Source: an uncultured Collinsella sp. (GTDB taxonomy: Bacteria; Actinomycetota; Coriobacteriia; Coriobacteriales; Coriobacteriaceae). Taken from it: a stretch of 24,216 bases of DNA. The notes below the pieces were generated by a model that saw nothing but the letters and a program-made list of their open reading frames with translations, did not search any database and was not told the origin of the DNA. The DNA lies in NCBI GenBank assembly GCA_958346165.1, contig CATVQO010000005.1, positions 1-24,216 on the forward strand. The letters are read 5' to 3'. This document shows, in pieces, positions 8,031 through 16,172 of the stretch (within the stretch, counting starts at the first letter, position 1; each line of letters opens with the position of its first letter). A program made the position numbers and the translations under genes.

Positions 8031-8984
8031 ATGATTCTATCGTTGGCCCCTATGGAGGGGATTACCGGGCATGTGTTCCGTCGCGTGCATGCGGAGTGCT
8101 TCGGTGCACTCGATTGCTATTACACGCCGTTTTTGCCGCCGCCGCGGGTGGGAAACCGCTTTGGCGGCAAGGCGTTTAAGGAGATCGATCCTGCCAATAA
8201 CCAGGGGCTCAACGTGGTGCCTCAGCTGATGTCCAAGAACGCGGACGAGTTTGTGTGGGCGGCACAGGTGCTCGCCGACATGGGCTACCGCGAGGTCAAT
8301 CTCAACCTGGGTTGCCCTTCGGGAACGGTTGTCGCCAAGGGCAAGGGCTCGGGTTTCTTGCGCAATCTCGACGAGCTCGAGGCGTTCTTAAGCGATGTGT
8401 GCGAGCGGTCGCCGTTGCCGGTATCGGTAAAGACCAGGCTGGGGTTGGAACGCGATGACGAGTATGAACGTGTGCTCGATCTGTATTGCCGCATGCCGTT
8501 GGCAGAGCTGATTGTGCACCCGCGCGTACAGAAGGACCGTTATACGGGCTCGCCGCGCAAGGAGTTTTACGGCGAGACGCTGGAGCGTGCGCCGTTTCCG
8601 GTGGCCTATAACGGCGACATTTTCGATCTTGAGGATATGGACGCGCTGGCGGAGGCCTATCCCGACACGCGCCATGTAATGCTAGGGCGTGGCCTGCTCG
8701 CGAACCCCGCGCTGGCTCGCATGGTTAAGGGCGGTCCTGCTGCCACGGCAACCGAACTGCAGCGTTTCCACGACACGCTGTTTGCGGTCTATGCAGAAGA
8801 GATTGGCGGCAACGCGGTCTTTCGTATGAAGGAGTGGTGGTTCTACGCCAAGTGCGCTTTCGCCGACCCCGCTACCGTTCACAAGCTCGTACGTAAGACC
8901 AAAAAGGTCGACGAATACCGCGCCGCCGTCGAGCGCGTCTTTCGCGAACAGCCGCTTGCACCCACAGCTCGCTTCAACGACTAG
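8031..8984 (+). CDS. tRNA-dihydrouridine synthase (Dus family)
   Basis: The 317-residue cytosolic flavoenzyme reduces uridines in tRNA D-loops to dihydrouridine using FMN and NADPH. The TIM-barrel signatures are present: LAPMEGIT at the start, NLNLGCPSGTV with the catalytic Cys95 and its preceding Asn92, VKTRLGL, the IVHPRVQKDRYTGS segment, VAYNGDIF, and VMLGRGLLANPAL for phosphate binding. The length fits the family. A purine-rich AGAGAAGAG precedes the ATG. Which uridine it modifies cannot be told from sequence alone. It is preceded by the palindromic repeat after the ABC exporter and ends right before a REP-like hairpin shared with the convergent glutaredoxin gene. Confidence 0.95.
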   Translation: MILSLAPMEGITGHVFRRVHAECFGALDCYYTPFLPPPRVGNRFGGKAFKEIDPANNQGLNVVPQLMSKNADEFVWAAQVLADMGYREVNLNLGCPSGTVVAKGKGSGFLRNLDELEAFLSDVCERSPLPVSVKTRLGLERDDEYERVLDLYCRMPLAELIVHPRVQKDRYTGSPRKEFYGETLERAPFPVAYNGDIFDLEDMDALAEAYPDTRHVMLGRGLLANPALARMVKGGPAATATELQRFHDTLFAVYAEEIGGNAVFRMKEWWFYAKCAFADPATVHKLVRKTKKVDEYRAAVERVFREQPLAPTARFND

Positions 8985-8985
8985 T

Positions 8986-9041
8986 TAGTCGTTGGGGACG
9001 TTCTTTAACGACTAGTCATTTATGAACGTCCCCAATGACTA
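8986..9041. repeat. REP-like palindromic element, copy 1
   Basis: Arms 8986-9003 and 9024-9041 pair over 18 bases with one mismatch around a 20-base loop; the inner part is GGGGACGTTC/GAACGTCCCC. The element fills the gap between the convergent Dus and glutaredoxin genes. Bases 9012-9041 match 19122-19151 at 29 of 30 positions, so this is a dispersed repeat and not just a local terminator, although it could end transcription from both sides. Confidence 0.85.
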
Positions 9042-9048
9042 TGTTGCA

Positions 9049-9294
9049 CTAGAGCAGGTTTTCCTGCACCCATGCGATGATGTCGCTTGACTCGTAGAGC
9101 GGCTTGCCGTCGATGAACAAGCAGGGAACCTGGCGTTTTCCGCCGACGGCGATGAGTGCCTGCTCAGCATCGCCGTCGATCGAGATATTGCGCTCGGGGA
9201 TGGTCACATCGTTATCGGCAAGGAATCGCTTGACTTTTATGCAATACGGGCAGCCGGTCATAACGTACAGTGCGAGCTCATGATTAGTAGCCAT
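9049..9294 (-). CDS. Glutaredoxin-like protein
   Basis: The product is an 81-residue single-domain glutaredoxin. It has the dithiol site CPYC at residues 15-18 (TGCPYCIKVKRFL), the cis-proline loop in RQVPCLFIDG, and a final helix ending at LYESSDIIAWVQENLL. Such proteins reduce disulphides or glutathionylated proteins, or serve as electron donors. Coriobacteria usually lack glutathione, so another thiol donor is likely; this last point is general knowledge. I start at 9294, where GGAG lies four bases upstream and the fold begins. A longer reading from 9333 would add 13 residues with no counterpart in the family. It lies 51 bases after the TipAS-domain regulator on the same strand and is probably cotranscribed. 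Confidence 0.9.
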   Translation of the reverse strand: MATNHELALYVMTGCPYCIKVKRFLADNDVTIPERNISIDGDAEQALIAVGGKRQVPCLFIDGKPLYESSDIIAWVQENLL

Positions 9295-9345
9295 AGGTCT
9301 CCAATCGGTTGCGGTTTTGATTGAAATACCCAAAGCCGCCGCGGT

Positions 9346-10173
9346 CTATGCGCGCGTCAACGACGACTCGATGGCCTGAACCAGAAACGCCGTGGCTCCG
9401 GTGCCGCAGGGCTTGTCGTAGTAGTCAACAAAGCGCTGGTCGGCAAGATAACCGTGGGCGAGGCCCAGGTATGCTTCGTCTTGGGGCTCGTGTCCCCAGT
9501 TGAGACCAATCCAACGACGATGCATCGCGACGAGCTTGCGAGCCTCGCTTCCATTCGCATCGCCATCGCCCATGGCAATCGAAAGCTGGCCCAGAACAGC
9601 GCGTTCAAGTTCCTTCATGTCGTTCCATGTCTCGGGGTCCATGTCCAGCAGCGCTTCATCTGCTGCATCGATAGCCTCATCGCCATAGCGCGCCCGCGCT
9701 TCGGCGCCGTAGCGCTCCTCGTTTTCCTGCACGGCGCGCCAGCGTTCCAGTTGCGGCAGGACGGCGCCCATGAGCGAGACGGCTTCGTCGAGCGACATGC
9801 CTGTGTTTTGTGCTAGCCGTGGGGCGCAATCCTCGATCATCGCCTCCATGGTGGTGTCGTAGGTGTACTTGCCGTGGTCGTAGCACCACTTGCAGTAATG
9901 GTCGGTCGTGGCGCCTGTGGCATCGGTGCCGCAGTCGTCGGGCGTGAGTATCATGCCGCAGCTCTGGCAATAATGCTCGGGCATTTCGAGCAGGTGGGAC
10001 AGTGGCTCGCCGGTTACGGCGGCAATGAGCTTCATCATGTCGATGCCCGGGGTGACCTCGTCGCGCTCCCAACGGCTGACGGCTTGGCGCGTGACAAAGA
10101 GTTTGGCGGCGAGCTGCTCTTGGGTAAGGTGATGGGCGCGACGGATGGCAATGAGCTTTTCTGCAAAGGCCAT
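9346..10173 (-). CDS. XRE-type regulator with zinc ribbon and TipAS-like domain
   Basis: The 275-residue protein has three parts. Residues 1-57 are a XRE helix-turn-helix (LTQEQLAAKLFVTRQAVSRW). Residues 66-102 are a small zinc ribbon with C69/C72 and C94/C97 (YCQSCGMIL and HYCKWCYDHG). The rest is helical and resembles the TipAS ligand-binding domain, with an RYGDEAI segment, a MHRRWIGLNWG motif and GLAHGYLADQRFVDYYD. TipAS domains bind thiopeptide antibiotics in MerR-type TipA, so this may be a drug- or metabolite-sensing repressor or activator. The fusion to XRE and zinc ribbon domains is less usual. AAGGAG lies seven bases before the ATG. It is divergent from TrmO and is likely followed by glutaredoxin in one operon. 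The ligand is unknown. Confidence 0.88.
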   Translation of the reverse strand: MAFAEKLIAIRRAHHLTQEQLAAKLFVTRQAVSRWERDEVTPGIDMMKLIAAVTGEPLSHLLEMPEHYCQSCGMILTPDDCGTDATGATTDHYCKWCYDHGKYTYDTTMEAMIEDCAPRLAQNTGMSLDEAVSLMGAVLPQLERWRAVQENEERYGAEARARYGDEAIDAADEALLDMDPETWNDMKELERAVLGQLSIAMGDGDANGSEARKLVAMHRRWIGLNWGHEPQDEAYLGLAHGYLADQRFVDYYDKPCGTGATAFLVQAIESSLTRA

Positions 10174-10301
10174 AGCGGCTCCTTTCTGCTGGTTGATGGC
10201 TTAAGCATACGCGGCGGCAGACGCCCTTCCAAGCAACCGTTGGTTGCACGGCGGGGGACCGCGGCGAAGAATTGCACGCAACGCCCCACGCCTCCATGCC
10301 G

Positions 10302-10307
10302 TACAAT
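10302..10307 (+). promoter_or_regulatory. Possible -10 box for a leaderless trmO transcript
   Basis: TACAAT lies seven bases before the ATG at 10315. With no ribosome site before that ATG, transcription beginning at or next to the A of the ATG would fit leaderless translation, which is common in Actinomycetota. No convincing -35 box is seen at 16-18 bases. Confidence 0.4.
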
Positions 10308-10314
10308 GACCGGC

Positions 10315-11052
10315 ATGGAACCTATTGCACACATACATACCGACCTGCCGCAGAAGTTCGGCATCCCGCGCAACAGCTTTTTGGCGCCTCATCTGCAGGG
10401 ACGCATCGTTTTTGAGCCGGAATTTGCCTCCAACGCAGCGGTTGAGGGTCTGGACTCCTTCTCTTACCTGTGGCTGCTGTGGCGCTTCGAAAACGGAACG
10501 CCCGGCGGCACGGCTAAGGACATAGCCGCCGATGCCAAAACGCAGGACAGGTCCGGCACCAACGCAAAATGGTCGAAAACTGTGCGTCCGCCGCGCCTGG
10601 GTGGAGCCGAGCGTGTGGGCGTCTTTGCCACGCGCAGTCCGTTTCGCCCTAATTCCATTGGGCTCACCTGCGTCAAGCTCGACCGCGTGGAGCTTACCGA
10701 CGATGGTCCCATCATCCATGTGTTGGGGGCCGACCTGCGCGACGGCACGCCCATCTACGACATTAAGCCCTACATTCCGTTTGCGGACTGCCACCCGGAT
10801 GCAACGGGCGGCTGGATTGAGGATGCTCCGTGGCAAGAGCTCGATGTTGAGTTTCCGCAGGCGCTGCAGGATATGGTCTCGCCCGCAAAGCTCCCCGGCT
10901 TGGTCGAGGTCCTTCGCCAAGATCCGCGCCGCGCGGGCAGCAAGCACGAGCCAAACCGCGTCTATCATCTTGCCTTCGCCGGGCTCGACATATCGTTTAC
11001 GGTCGACGAAACCCAGCTAACCGTAGTCGCCGTCAACGACGCGCAAGGCTAA
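10315..11052 (+). CDS. trmO: tRNA (N6-threonylcarbamoyladenosine37-N6)-methyltransferase TrmO
   Basis: The 245-residue enzyme methylates t6A at position 37 of some threonine tRNAs using S-adenosylmethionine. The TsaA/YaeB beta-barrel signature is clear: GVFATRSPFRPNSIGLTCVK, preceded by FSYLWLLWRFE and followed by the LGADLRDGTPIYDIKPYI motif. The length matches the E. coli protein. The C-terminal part with RAGSKHEPNRVYHLAF is also typical. Two ATGs are possible, at 10306 and 10315. The second fits a leaderless transcript from the TACAAT box and gives MEPIAHIHTDL, which is where family similarity starts. It stands alone, divergent from the TipAS-domain regulator. Confidence 0.92.
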   Translation: MEPIAHIHTDLPQKFGIPRNSFLAPHLQGRIVFEPEFASNAAVEGLDSFSYLWLLWRFENGTPGGTAKDIAADAKTQDRSGTNAKWSKTVRPPRLGGAERVGVFATRSPFRPNSIGLTCVKLDRVELTDDGPIIHVLGADLRDGTPIYDIKPYIPFADCHPDATGGWIEDAPWQELDVEFPQALQDMVSPAKLPGLVEVLRQDPRRAGSKHEPNRVYHLAFAGLDISFTVDETQLTVVAVNDAQG

Positions 11053-11164
11053 CCTGCCATTCGTCCGCACCCGTCAAATTAAGCGCCAAACCCCGCGCCA
11101 AAACCGCCCGTGCTGGTGGACAATAACGCCTACCAAAACAATCCGCTTTGCACGGGAGTTCAGC

Positions 11165-12379
11165 ATGAAATACGACTTTAGCTCGCTTATCGACCGCCAC
11201 GGCATGGACTCCATCGCCGTTGACTCTTGGGGTGAGATGCCCGGTATGGCTCCGAACGCACCCGACGAGGGCTTCGACCGCATCCCCATGTGGGTGGCGG
11301 ATATGAACTTTGCCACGGTGCCCACGGTCCAGGATTACATCATTCAGCGCGCTCAGCATCCCATGTTTGGCTATTTCAATCCTCGCGACGAGTACTTTGA
11401 CCGCATCATCGAATGGCAGAGCCGCCGCAATGGCGTCGAGGGCCTGGCACCTGAGCATATCGGCTACGAAAACGGCGTGCTGGGCGGTGTCGTGTCGACG
11501 CTGCGCGCGTATGTCCAGCCGGGCGATGCGGTGTTGGTCCACAGCCCCACCTACATCGGCTTTACCAAGTCCATTGAGGCCGCGGGCTATCGCATTGTCC
11601 ACAGCCCGCTTAAGCTCGACGACCAGGGCGTGTGGCGTATGGACTTTGAGGACATGGAGCGCAAGCTCGCACAAAACCACATCCATGCCGCGGTGTTCTG
11701 CTCGCCGCACAATCCCTGCGGCCGCGTATGGGAGCGCGACGAGATCGAGCGCGCTATGGACATCTATCGCCAGCACGATTGCATGGTAATCTCGGACGAG
11801 ATTTGGTCCGATATCATCCTGCCGGGACACAAGCACATCCCGACGCAGTCGGTGAGCGAGGATGCCCGCATGCGCACGGTTGCCCTCTATGCGCCGAGCA
11901 AGACGTTTAACCTGGCGGGTCTGGTCGGCAGCTACCACATTGTCTACAACGAGACGCTGCGCGATCGCATGTGCGCCGTGTCCGACAAGACCCACTACAA
12001 CGAGATGAATGTCCTCTCCATGCATGCGCTTATCGGTGCTTACCAGCCGCAGGGCTACGAGTGGGTGAACGAGCTCAACCAGGTGCTTGCCGGCAATATC
12101 GAGTACTTCTGCGATTACGTGGACGAGCATTTTGAGGGCGTGTCCTATTCGCGTCCGCAGGGCACGTACATGGTGTTTCTGGACTGCACCGAGTGGTGCC
12201 GCGAGCATGGCCGCGATATTCAGTGGCTGCTCGACGAGGGAGCGCGCGTGGGCGTGGGGTATCAGGACGGCCGCCCGTTCCACGGACCCTGCCACATTCG
12301 CGTGAATCTGGCGCTGCCGCTTTCGCGCGTGAGAGAGGCGTGCGACCGCCTGGACCGCTACGTTTTTAATGCACGGTAA
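11165..12379 (+). CDS. MalY/PatB-type PLP-dependent C-S lyase or aminotransferase
   Basis: The 404-residue fold-type I PLP enzyme resembles MalY/PatB, which cleave cystathionine or cysteine to release thiols, pyruvate and ammonia. The signs are WVADMNFATVP near the N-terminus, ENGVLGGVVSTLRAYVQPGD, SPHNPCGRVW, SDEIWSDIILPG with the PLP ring aspartate, and the Schiff-base lysine Lys246 in YAPSKTFNLAGL. The C-terminal GTYMVFLDC and FHGPCHIRVNLALP are also family features. CGGGAG lies six bases before the ATG. It follows TrmO by 112 bases with no clear shared role. Family members also act as aminotransferases, so the reaction is not fixed by sequence. A GC-rich hairpin after the gene probably ends its transcript. 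Confidence 0.92.
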   Translation: MKYDFSSLIDRHGMDSIAVDSWGEMPGMAPNAPDEGFDRIPMWVADMNFATVPTVQDYIIQRAQHPMFGYFNPRDEYFDRIIEWQSRRNGVEGLAPEHIGYENGVLGGVVSTLRAYVQPGDAVLVHSPTYIGFTKSIEAAGYRIVHSPLKLDDQGVWRMDFEDMERKLAQNHIHAAVFCSPHNPCGRVWERDEIERAMDIYRQHDCMVISDEIWSDIILPGHKHIPTQSVSEDARMRTVALYAPSKTFNLAGLVGSYHIVYNETLRDRMCAVSDKTHYNEMNVLSMHALIGAYQPQGYEWVNELNQVLAGNIEYFCDYVDEHFEGVSYSRPQGTYMVFLDCTEWCREHGRDIQWLLDEGARVGVGYQDGRPFHGPCHIRVNLALPLSRVREACDRLDRYVFNAR

Positions 12380-12394
12380 ATGAGAGCTTCGCGC

Positions 12395-12426
12395 GGGGCC
12401 TTCTGCCGCGTCGGCGGGAAGGCCCC
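12395..12426 (+). terminator. GC-rich hairpin, probable terminator
   Basis: GGGGCCTTC and GAAGGCCCC form a nine-base-pair stem, with an inner GCCG/CGGC pairing. It begins 15 bases after the C-S lyase stop. There is no T-run, so the ending may be Rho-assisted or weak. Confidence 0.55.
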
Positions 12427-12472
12427 GTACGGTAAGGCGTCTGTAACCATTGGGCGCTCGAGTGATTTCATT

Positions 12473-12481
12473 TGCTATTAT
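12473..12481 (+). promoter_or_regulatory. Extended -10 promoter of the solute-binding protein/kinase operon
   Basis: TGC directly followed by TATTAT reads as an extended -10 element about 43 bases before the lipoprotein ATG. TTGGGC at 12450-12455 is a poor -35 at 20 bases. The surrounding DNA is AT-rich compared with the rest. Confidence 0.4.
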
Positions 12482-12523
12482 TTTTTAGCATTTCAGTCCG
12501 TGAATAGGATCGTCTGGAGCTCG

Positions 12524-13393
12524 ATGAAAAGACCTCGCCGCTCGGTTGCCATATCGTTGTTTGTTGCGCTTGCGGTAGCGTGTGCCTTTGTCGTAGCGAT
12601 AGCCGGCTGTTCCGGGTCGAATGACGGAGCCTCGACGTCTGCATTAGAAAAACTGGACGCCTCGCAAGTCAAAGACGACGACCTTAAGACGCTCAACGTC
12701 GGCAGCGACCTCTATCCACCGTTTGTGTATACCGACGAGTACGGCGATATCGTTGGCCTGGATGTCGAGATATTGACCGAGGCTTTGGCCCGCATTGGTT
12801 ACAAGCCAAAATACCAGCTGATCGACTGGGAAAAGAAGAAAGAGCTGCTGGCGAGCGGCGAGCTCGATTGCGTCATGGGCAGCTTTAGCATGACGGGTCG
12901 CGAGAACGAGTATTGTTGGGCCGGCCCGTACCTTGCGAGCCGCCAGGTAGTCGCGGTCGATCCCCAGAGCGATATCTACACGCTTGCCGATCTTGAGGAC
13001 AAGGTTGTGGCGGTCCAGTCCACTACCAAGCCCGAGGACATTTTGCTCAATCGTACAAATGAAAACGTTCCGCAGATCAAGGAGCTCTACAGCTTTTCGG
13101 ACCGCTCATGCCTGAACCCGGCGCTCGTCGAGGGCCTGGTCGACGCCATCGCCGCGCATGAGTCTTCGCTGCTCACCTACGAAAAAGACTATGGTGTGAC
13201 GTATCGCATTTTGGATGAGCCGCTGCTGGAGGTTGGTTTGGGCACCGCTTTCGATCTCAACGATACGCGCGGCATCGACGTTAAGCTCACCCATGCCTAC
13301 CAAGAAATGCTTGTCGATGGCACCATGGAACGCCTGGTGTCAAAGTACTTTGATGACCCTGCACCATTTTTGAATACGGAGGGCCTGTCATGA
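12524..13393 (+). CDS. Solute-binding lipoprotein (SBP_bac_3 type)
   Basis: The 289-residue exported protein has an arginine-rich N-terminus, a hydrophobic stretch and a lipobox IAGC with lipidated Cys29. The mature part is a Venus-flytrap fold like amino-acid binding proteins: LNVGSDLYPPFVYTDEYGDI, GLDVEILTEALARIGYKP, and a region around GELDCVMGSFSMTGRENEY. The ATG at 12524 is used because GGAG lies five bases before it; upstream codons have no signal-peptide character. No ABC permease or ATPase is next to it. Instead its stop overlaps the start of a hybrid histidine kinase (ATGA), so it probably works as a ligand-binding subunit of that sensor and not in transport. The ligand is unknown; the fold suggests an amino acid or a similar small molecule. 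Confidence 0.9.
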   Translation: MKRPRRSVAISLFVALAVACAFVVAIAGCSGSNDGASTSALEKLDASQVKDDDLKTLNVGSDLYPPFVYTDEYGDIVGLDVEILTEALARIGYKPKYQLIDWEKKKELLASGELDCVMGSFSMTGRENEYCWAGPYLASRQVVAVDPQSDIYTLADLEDKVVAVQSTTKPEDILLNRTNENVPQIKELYSFSDRSCLNPALVEGLVDAIAAHESSLLTYEKDYGVTYRILDEPLLEVGLGTAFDLNDTRGIDVKLTHAYQEMLVDGTMERLVSKYFDDPAPFLNTEGLS

Positions 13394-15582
13394 TCGATGC
13401 GCCCGACCACGCCGTAGGGGAGCGGGACGATCGTTCGGCATGGGTATGGCTCATTGCCGCCCTGTTGGGGATAGCGCTCTCGGTTGTTGCCGGCATGATG
13501 AGCTACGGTTACACGACAGCCCAGGCCGAGCAGCGCTTTGCCGACGTTGTCGATTACGTGGCGACGCAGAGCCTTTCCTACGATGCATTCAATAGCGCCT
13601 ATACGACCAAAAACCTGATTCGCGTTATGGAGATCGCCGGAGAGGCGGCGCGCGATATGGAGCGCGACGGCTCGGTGGATAACGCCGCGCTGGAGCAATA
13701 TGCTGACCAGTTCAACGTGAGTGCGCTGATCGTGACGGACGCATCGGGCAACTTGGTGTCCGAGTCCTCGACGGATGGCGTGGGCTACGAGTCGCTTGCT
13801 ACGTATCTCAAAGAAGCGCCCGTGTTGGAGGTGGCAACCCATCCGCTTAAGTCTTATACCGATAGTATTACGCTTGCGGATGATTCGGTTGCAGACATTG
13901 GTTGCGTGGCCCGGCAGGATGGCGAGGGTATCGTTATCGCGGTAAGGCATCGGAGCGCGAAGGCGGTTGCAGGCAATACGCTCAAACTGCAGAGTCTGCT
14001 TGAAGGTTATGAAACCATCGATAGCGGCAATATCGTGATCGAAAACGATGGCAAGGTCGTTGCGACCAACGCCGTTGAACCCACCATCTTGGGCGTGTTC
14101 GACCTGCCTGCGACGGACGCCATCATTGTCGACGAAATTAAGGATCGATGTCTGCCCGGCAAAGTCCGACTGGTCAACGTCAACGGCGAGTGGTATTTGG
14201 GCACATACGGCAAAGCGCAAAAATTCTACGTGTACACCTATGCCTCGGCGCAGCGCTACTTTGAGGTCGTCGCGGCTGTCGCTGCCGGCGTGCTGGTGCT
14301 TTACAGCGGTGTTGTAGCCTCTGTTGTGATGGTGCGTCGCCGCGCTGATCGTCGACGCTTGACAGACTTGCTGCAGCAGGAGCGCGACTATGGCGACAAG
14401 CTGGCAAAGGCGGCGCGTGAGGCCTCGTCTGCCAACTCGGCAAAGACGGAGTTCCTGCGTCGCATGAGCCACGATCTGCGCACGCCCATCAACGGCATTC
14501 GCGGTATGGTTGAGGTCGGCGATGGCAATGCGGACGATCTGCAAAAGCAGACCGAGTGCCGCTCAAGGATCTGGACGGCATCGGGATTGCTGCTCGACCT
14601 TGCCAACGAGGCCCTGGATATGAGTCGTCTGGAGAGCGGGCAGATCGAACTGGAGCTTGTTCCCACAAACTTGGTGACCCTCAACCACGAGGTGCGCGAT
14701 ATTCTGGAGCGCCAGGCCGAGGAGCGTCTGGTGACAATTATCTGCGACCAGCAGACGCTTAATCATCCCTATGCGCGGGTGAGCGTGACGCACCTCAAGC
14801 GCTTGTTGCTCAATATTGCCGGTAATGCCGTTAAGTACAACCGCCGGGGCGGCTATGTTCGCCTGGTGTGCCGCGAGGTGGAGCCAGTGGATGGCGCCCC
14901 CGTCTATGAATACACGATCGCCGATAACGGTATTGGCATGAGCGAGGAGTTCCAACAGCACCTCTACGAACCGTTTTGTCGCGAGGAGCAACAGGTGGAA
15001 GGCGCTTCATCGGGAACTGGTCTGGGTGCGCCTATCGCAAAACAGTTGGTCGAGCTTATGGGCGGAACCATGAGCTTTACGAGCATCTTGGGGCAGGGGA
15101 CGACGTTTACCATCCGTCTGCCGTTTGAGAAGTGCGAGCGCTCCGAGATTCCTCAGGCTGTGCGCGTGGACGCGGGGGATGGCGATGCGCTCCAGGGCTT
15201 GCGCGTTTTGCTCGTAGAGGATAACGACCTGAATGCCGAGATTGCACAGTTTACGCTCGCCCGCGCCGGTGCCGTCGTGACGCATGCTAAGGATGGTGAG
15301 TCTGCCGTCGAGATGTTTGCCGCGAGCGCGCCGCATGAGTACGACGTGGTGTTGATGGATATCATGATGCCCGGTATCGATGGCCTTGAGGCCACGCGTC
15401 GGATTCGAGCGCTCGATCGCGAGGATGCCGCGACCACGCCGATTATCGCCGTGAGCGCCAACGCCTTTGCCGACGATCGCAGGCTTTCGCGTGAGGCGGG
15501 CATGAACGCGCACCTGAGCAAGCCTGTGAGCTCGCAAGAGCTCGTTGAGGTGCTTGCGCACATAGCCGCCGACGCTTCATAA
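13390..15582 (+). CDS. Hybrid sensor histidine kinase with receiver domain
   Basis: The 730-residue membrane kinase has helices at about residues 18-40 and 293-316 around a 250-residue extracytoplasmic region that looks like a Cache-type sensor (ALIVTDASGNLVSES and GNIVIENDGKVVAT). The cytoplasmic part has the H box SHDLRTPINGIRGM with His361, the N box NIAGNAVKYN, DNGIGMS, and GTGLGAPIAKQLVELMGG. A C-terminal receiver follows (LLVEDNDLNAEIAQ) with Asp657 in VVLMDIMMPG and Lys in LSKPVSS. No phosphotransfer (HPt) or DNA-binding domain is present, so the phosphate must go to a partner encoded elsewhere or be used internally. It is translationally coupled to the solute-binding lipoprotein upstream, which suggests a two-part ligand sensor. 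Its kinase and receiver modules resemble those of the disrupted kinase at 16173-18977. Confidence 0.94.
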   Translation: MIDAPDHAVGERDDRSAWVWLIAALLGIALSVVAGMMSYGYTTAQAEQRFADVVDYVATQSLSYDAFNSAYTTKNLIRVMEIAGEAARDMERDGSVDNAALEQYADQFNVSALIVTDASGNLVSESSTDGVGYESLATYLKEAPVLEVATHPLKSYTDSITLADDSVADIGCVARQDGEGIVIAVRHRSAKAVAGNTLKLQSLLEGYETIDSGNIVIENDGKVVATNAVEPTILGVFDLPATDAIIVDEIKDRCLPGKVRLVNVNGEWYLGTYGKAQKFYVYTYASAQRYFEVVAAVAAGVLVLYSGVVASVVMVRRRADRRRLTDLLQQERDYGDKLAKAAREASSANSAKTEFLRRMSHDLRTPINGIRGMVEVGDGNADDLQKQTECRSRIWTASGLLLDLANEALDMSRLESGQIELELVPTNLVTLNHEVRDILERQAEERLVTIICDQQTLNHPYARVSVTHLKRLLLNIAGNAVKYNRRGGYVRLVCREVEPVDGAPVYEYTIADNGIGMSEEFQQHLYEPFCREEQQVEGASSGTGLGAPIAKQLVELMGGTMSFTSILGQGTTFTIRLPFEKCERSEIPQAVRVDAGDGDALQGLRVLLVEDNDLNAEIAQFTLARAGAVVTHAKDGESAVEMFAASAPHEYDVVLMDIMMPGIDGLEATRRIRALDREDAATTPIIAVSANAFADDRRLSREAGMNAHLSKPVSSQELVEVLAHIAADAS

Positions 15583-15584
15583 GC

Positions 15585-15624
15585 ATATGGCCCGGTTCCG
15601 AGGTGGGTTGGAACCGGGCCATAT
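15585..15624. terminator. Strong hairpin between convergent genes, probable two-way terminator
   Basis: ATATGGCCCGGTTCC and GGAACCGGGCCATAT make a perfect 15-base-pair stem with a ten-base loop, starting three bases after the hybrid kinase stop and ending before the stop of the convergent flavin-binding protein gene. T-runs are lacking on both sides, so efficiency is uncertain. Confidence 0.75.
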
Positions 15625-15651
15625 TGCTATTGATGAGGCCTGTTGAGGGGC

Positions 15652-16134
15652 TTACTTCTCCTGAATCTGCTTGCCGCAAAGATGCTCAATCGAAATCTCG
15701 TAGAGTTGGACGCCCTTGATGTCTTTGGCGATTTCCTCCTCGACTTCTTCGGCAGAAGGGTAGTACTTAAGCGCGAGCTGGCGGACTTTGTCCTCGATAA
15801 ACGCAGGCGCCTCATCTACCAGGCGACAACGGCCAAAGACCACGGTACTCATAACGTAGGGAGCCCAGTCATCGTCCTTGTACCACTCGTTACCGTAAAC
15901 GGTAAAGCAGATCTTGTCATCGCGCTTGAGTGCGTCGACCTTGTGGCCGGCTTTGGCGCCATGGAAATAGATCTTGTCGTGCTCGGCGTCGAAGAAGTAG
16001 TTGACGGGAATGGCGTACGGGTAGCCATCATCGCCGTTGACGGCAAAGACGCCGCGCTTGCAGGTGGCGAGCAACTTGCGCGCTTCCTCGTCAGTGATGG
16101 CGCGTTTCTTTCGACGTAAGGGCCTAAACATCAT
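15652..16134 (-). CDS. NimA-like pyridoxamine 5'-phosphate oxidase family protein
   Basis: The 160-residue protein has the split-barrel flavin-binding fold of the PNPOx-like group. Typical segments are GVFAVNGDDGYPYAIPVNYF, IYFHGAKAGHKVDALKRDD and ICFTVYGNEWYKDDDW, followed by MSTVVFGRCRLVD. This pattern fits the NimA/5-nitroimidazole-reductase-like branch, whose members bind FMN and in some species reduce nitroimidazoles; the natural substrate is generally unknown. AAAGGAAG lies just upstream, and either of two adjacent ATGs (16134 or 16131) can be the start. It lies 38 bases after the disrupted BvgS-like kinase on the same strand and may be cotranscribed with it. Convergent transcription with the intact hybrid kinase ends at the hairpin at 15585-15624. 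Confidence 0.9.
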   Translation of the reverse strand: MMFRPLRRKKRAITDEEARKLLATCKRGVFAVNGDDGYPYAIPVNYFFDAEHDKIYFHGAKAGHKVDALKRDDKICFTVYGNEWYKDDDWAPYVMSTVVFGRCRLVDEAPAFIEDKVRQLALKYYPSAEEVEEEIAKDIKGVQLYEISIEHLCGKQIQEK

Positions 16135-16172
16135 TGGCTTCCTTTCTGCTGCGTATGGTGGTTGAGCACAAA

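Noticed and set aside
9874..10314. Longer reading of the TrmO frame toward the left
   Set aside because: It runs antisense through the helix-turn-helix gene and has no similarity before MEPIAHIH.
11033..12295. Open frame of 420 codons on the minus strand
   Set aside because: It is the antisense shadow of the PLP enzyme, which has all family motifs in its own frame.
13297..14544. Open frame of 415 codons on the minus strand
   Set aside because: It is the shadow of the lipoprotein end and hybrid kinase start; no recognisable domain or ribosome site.
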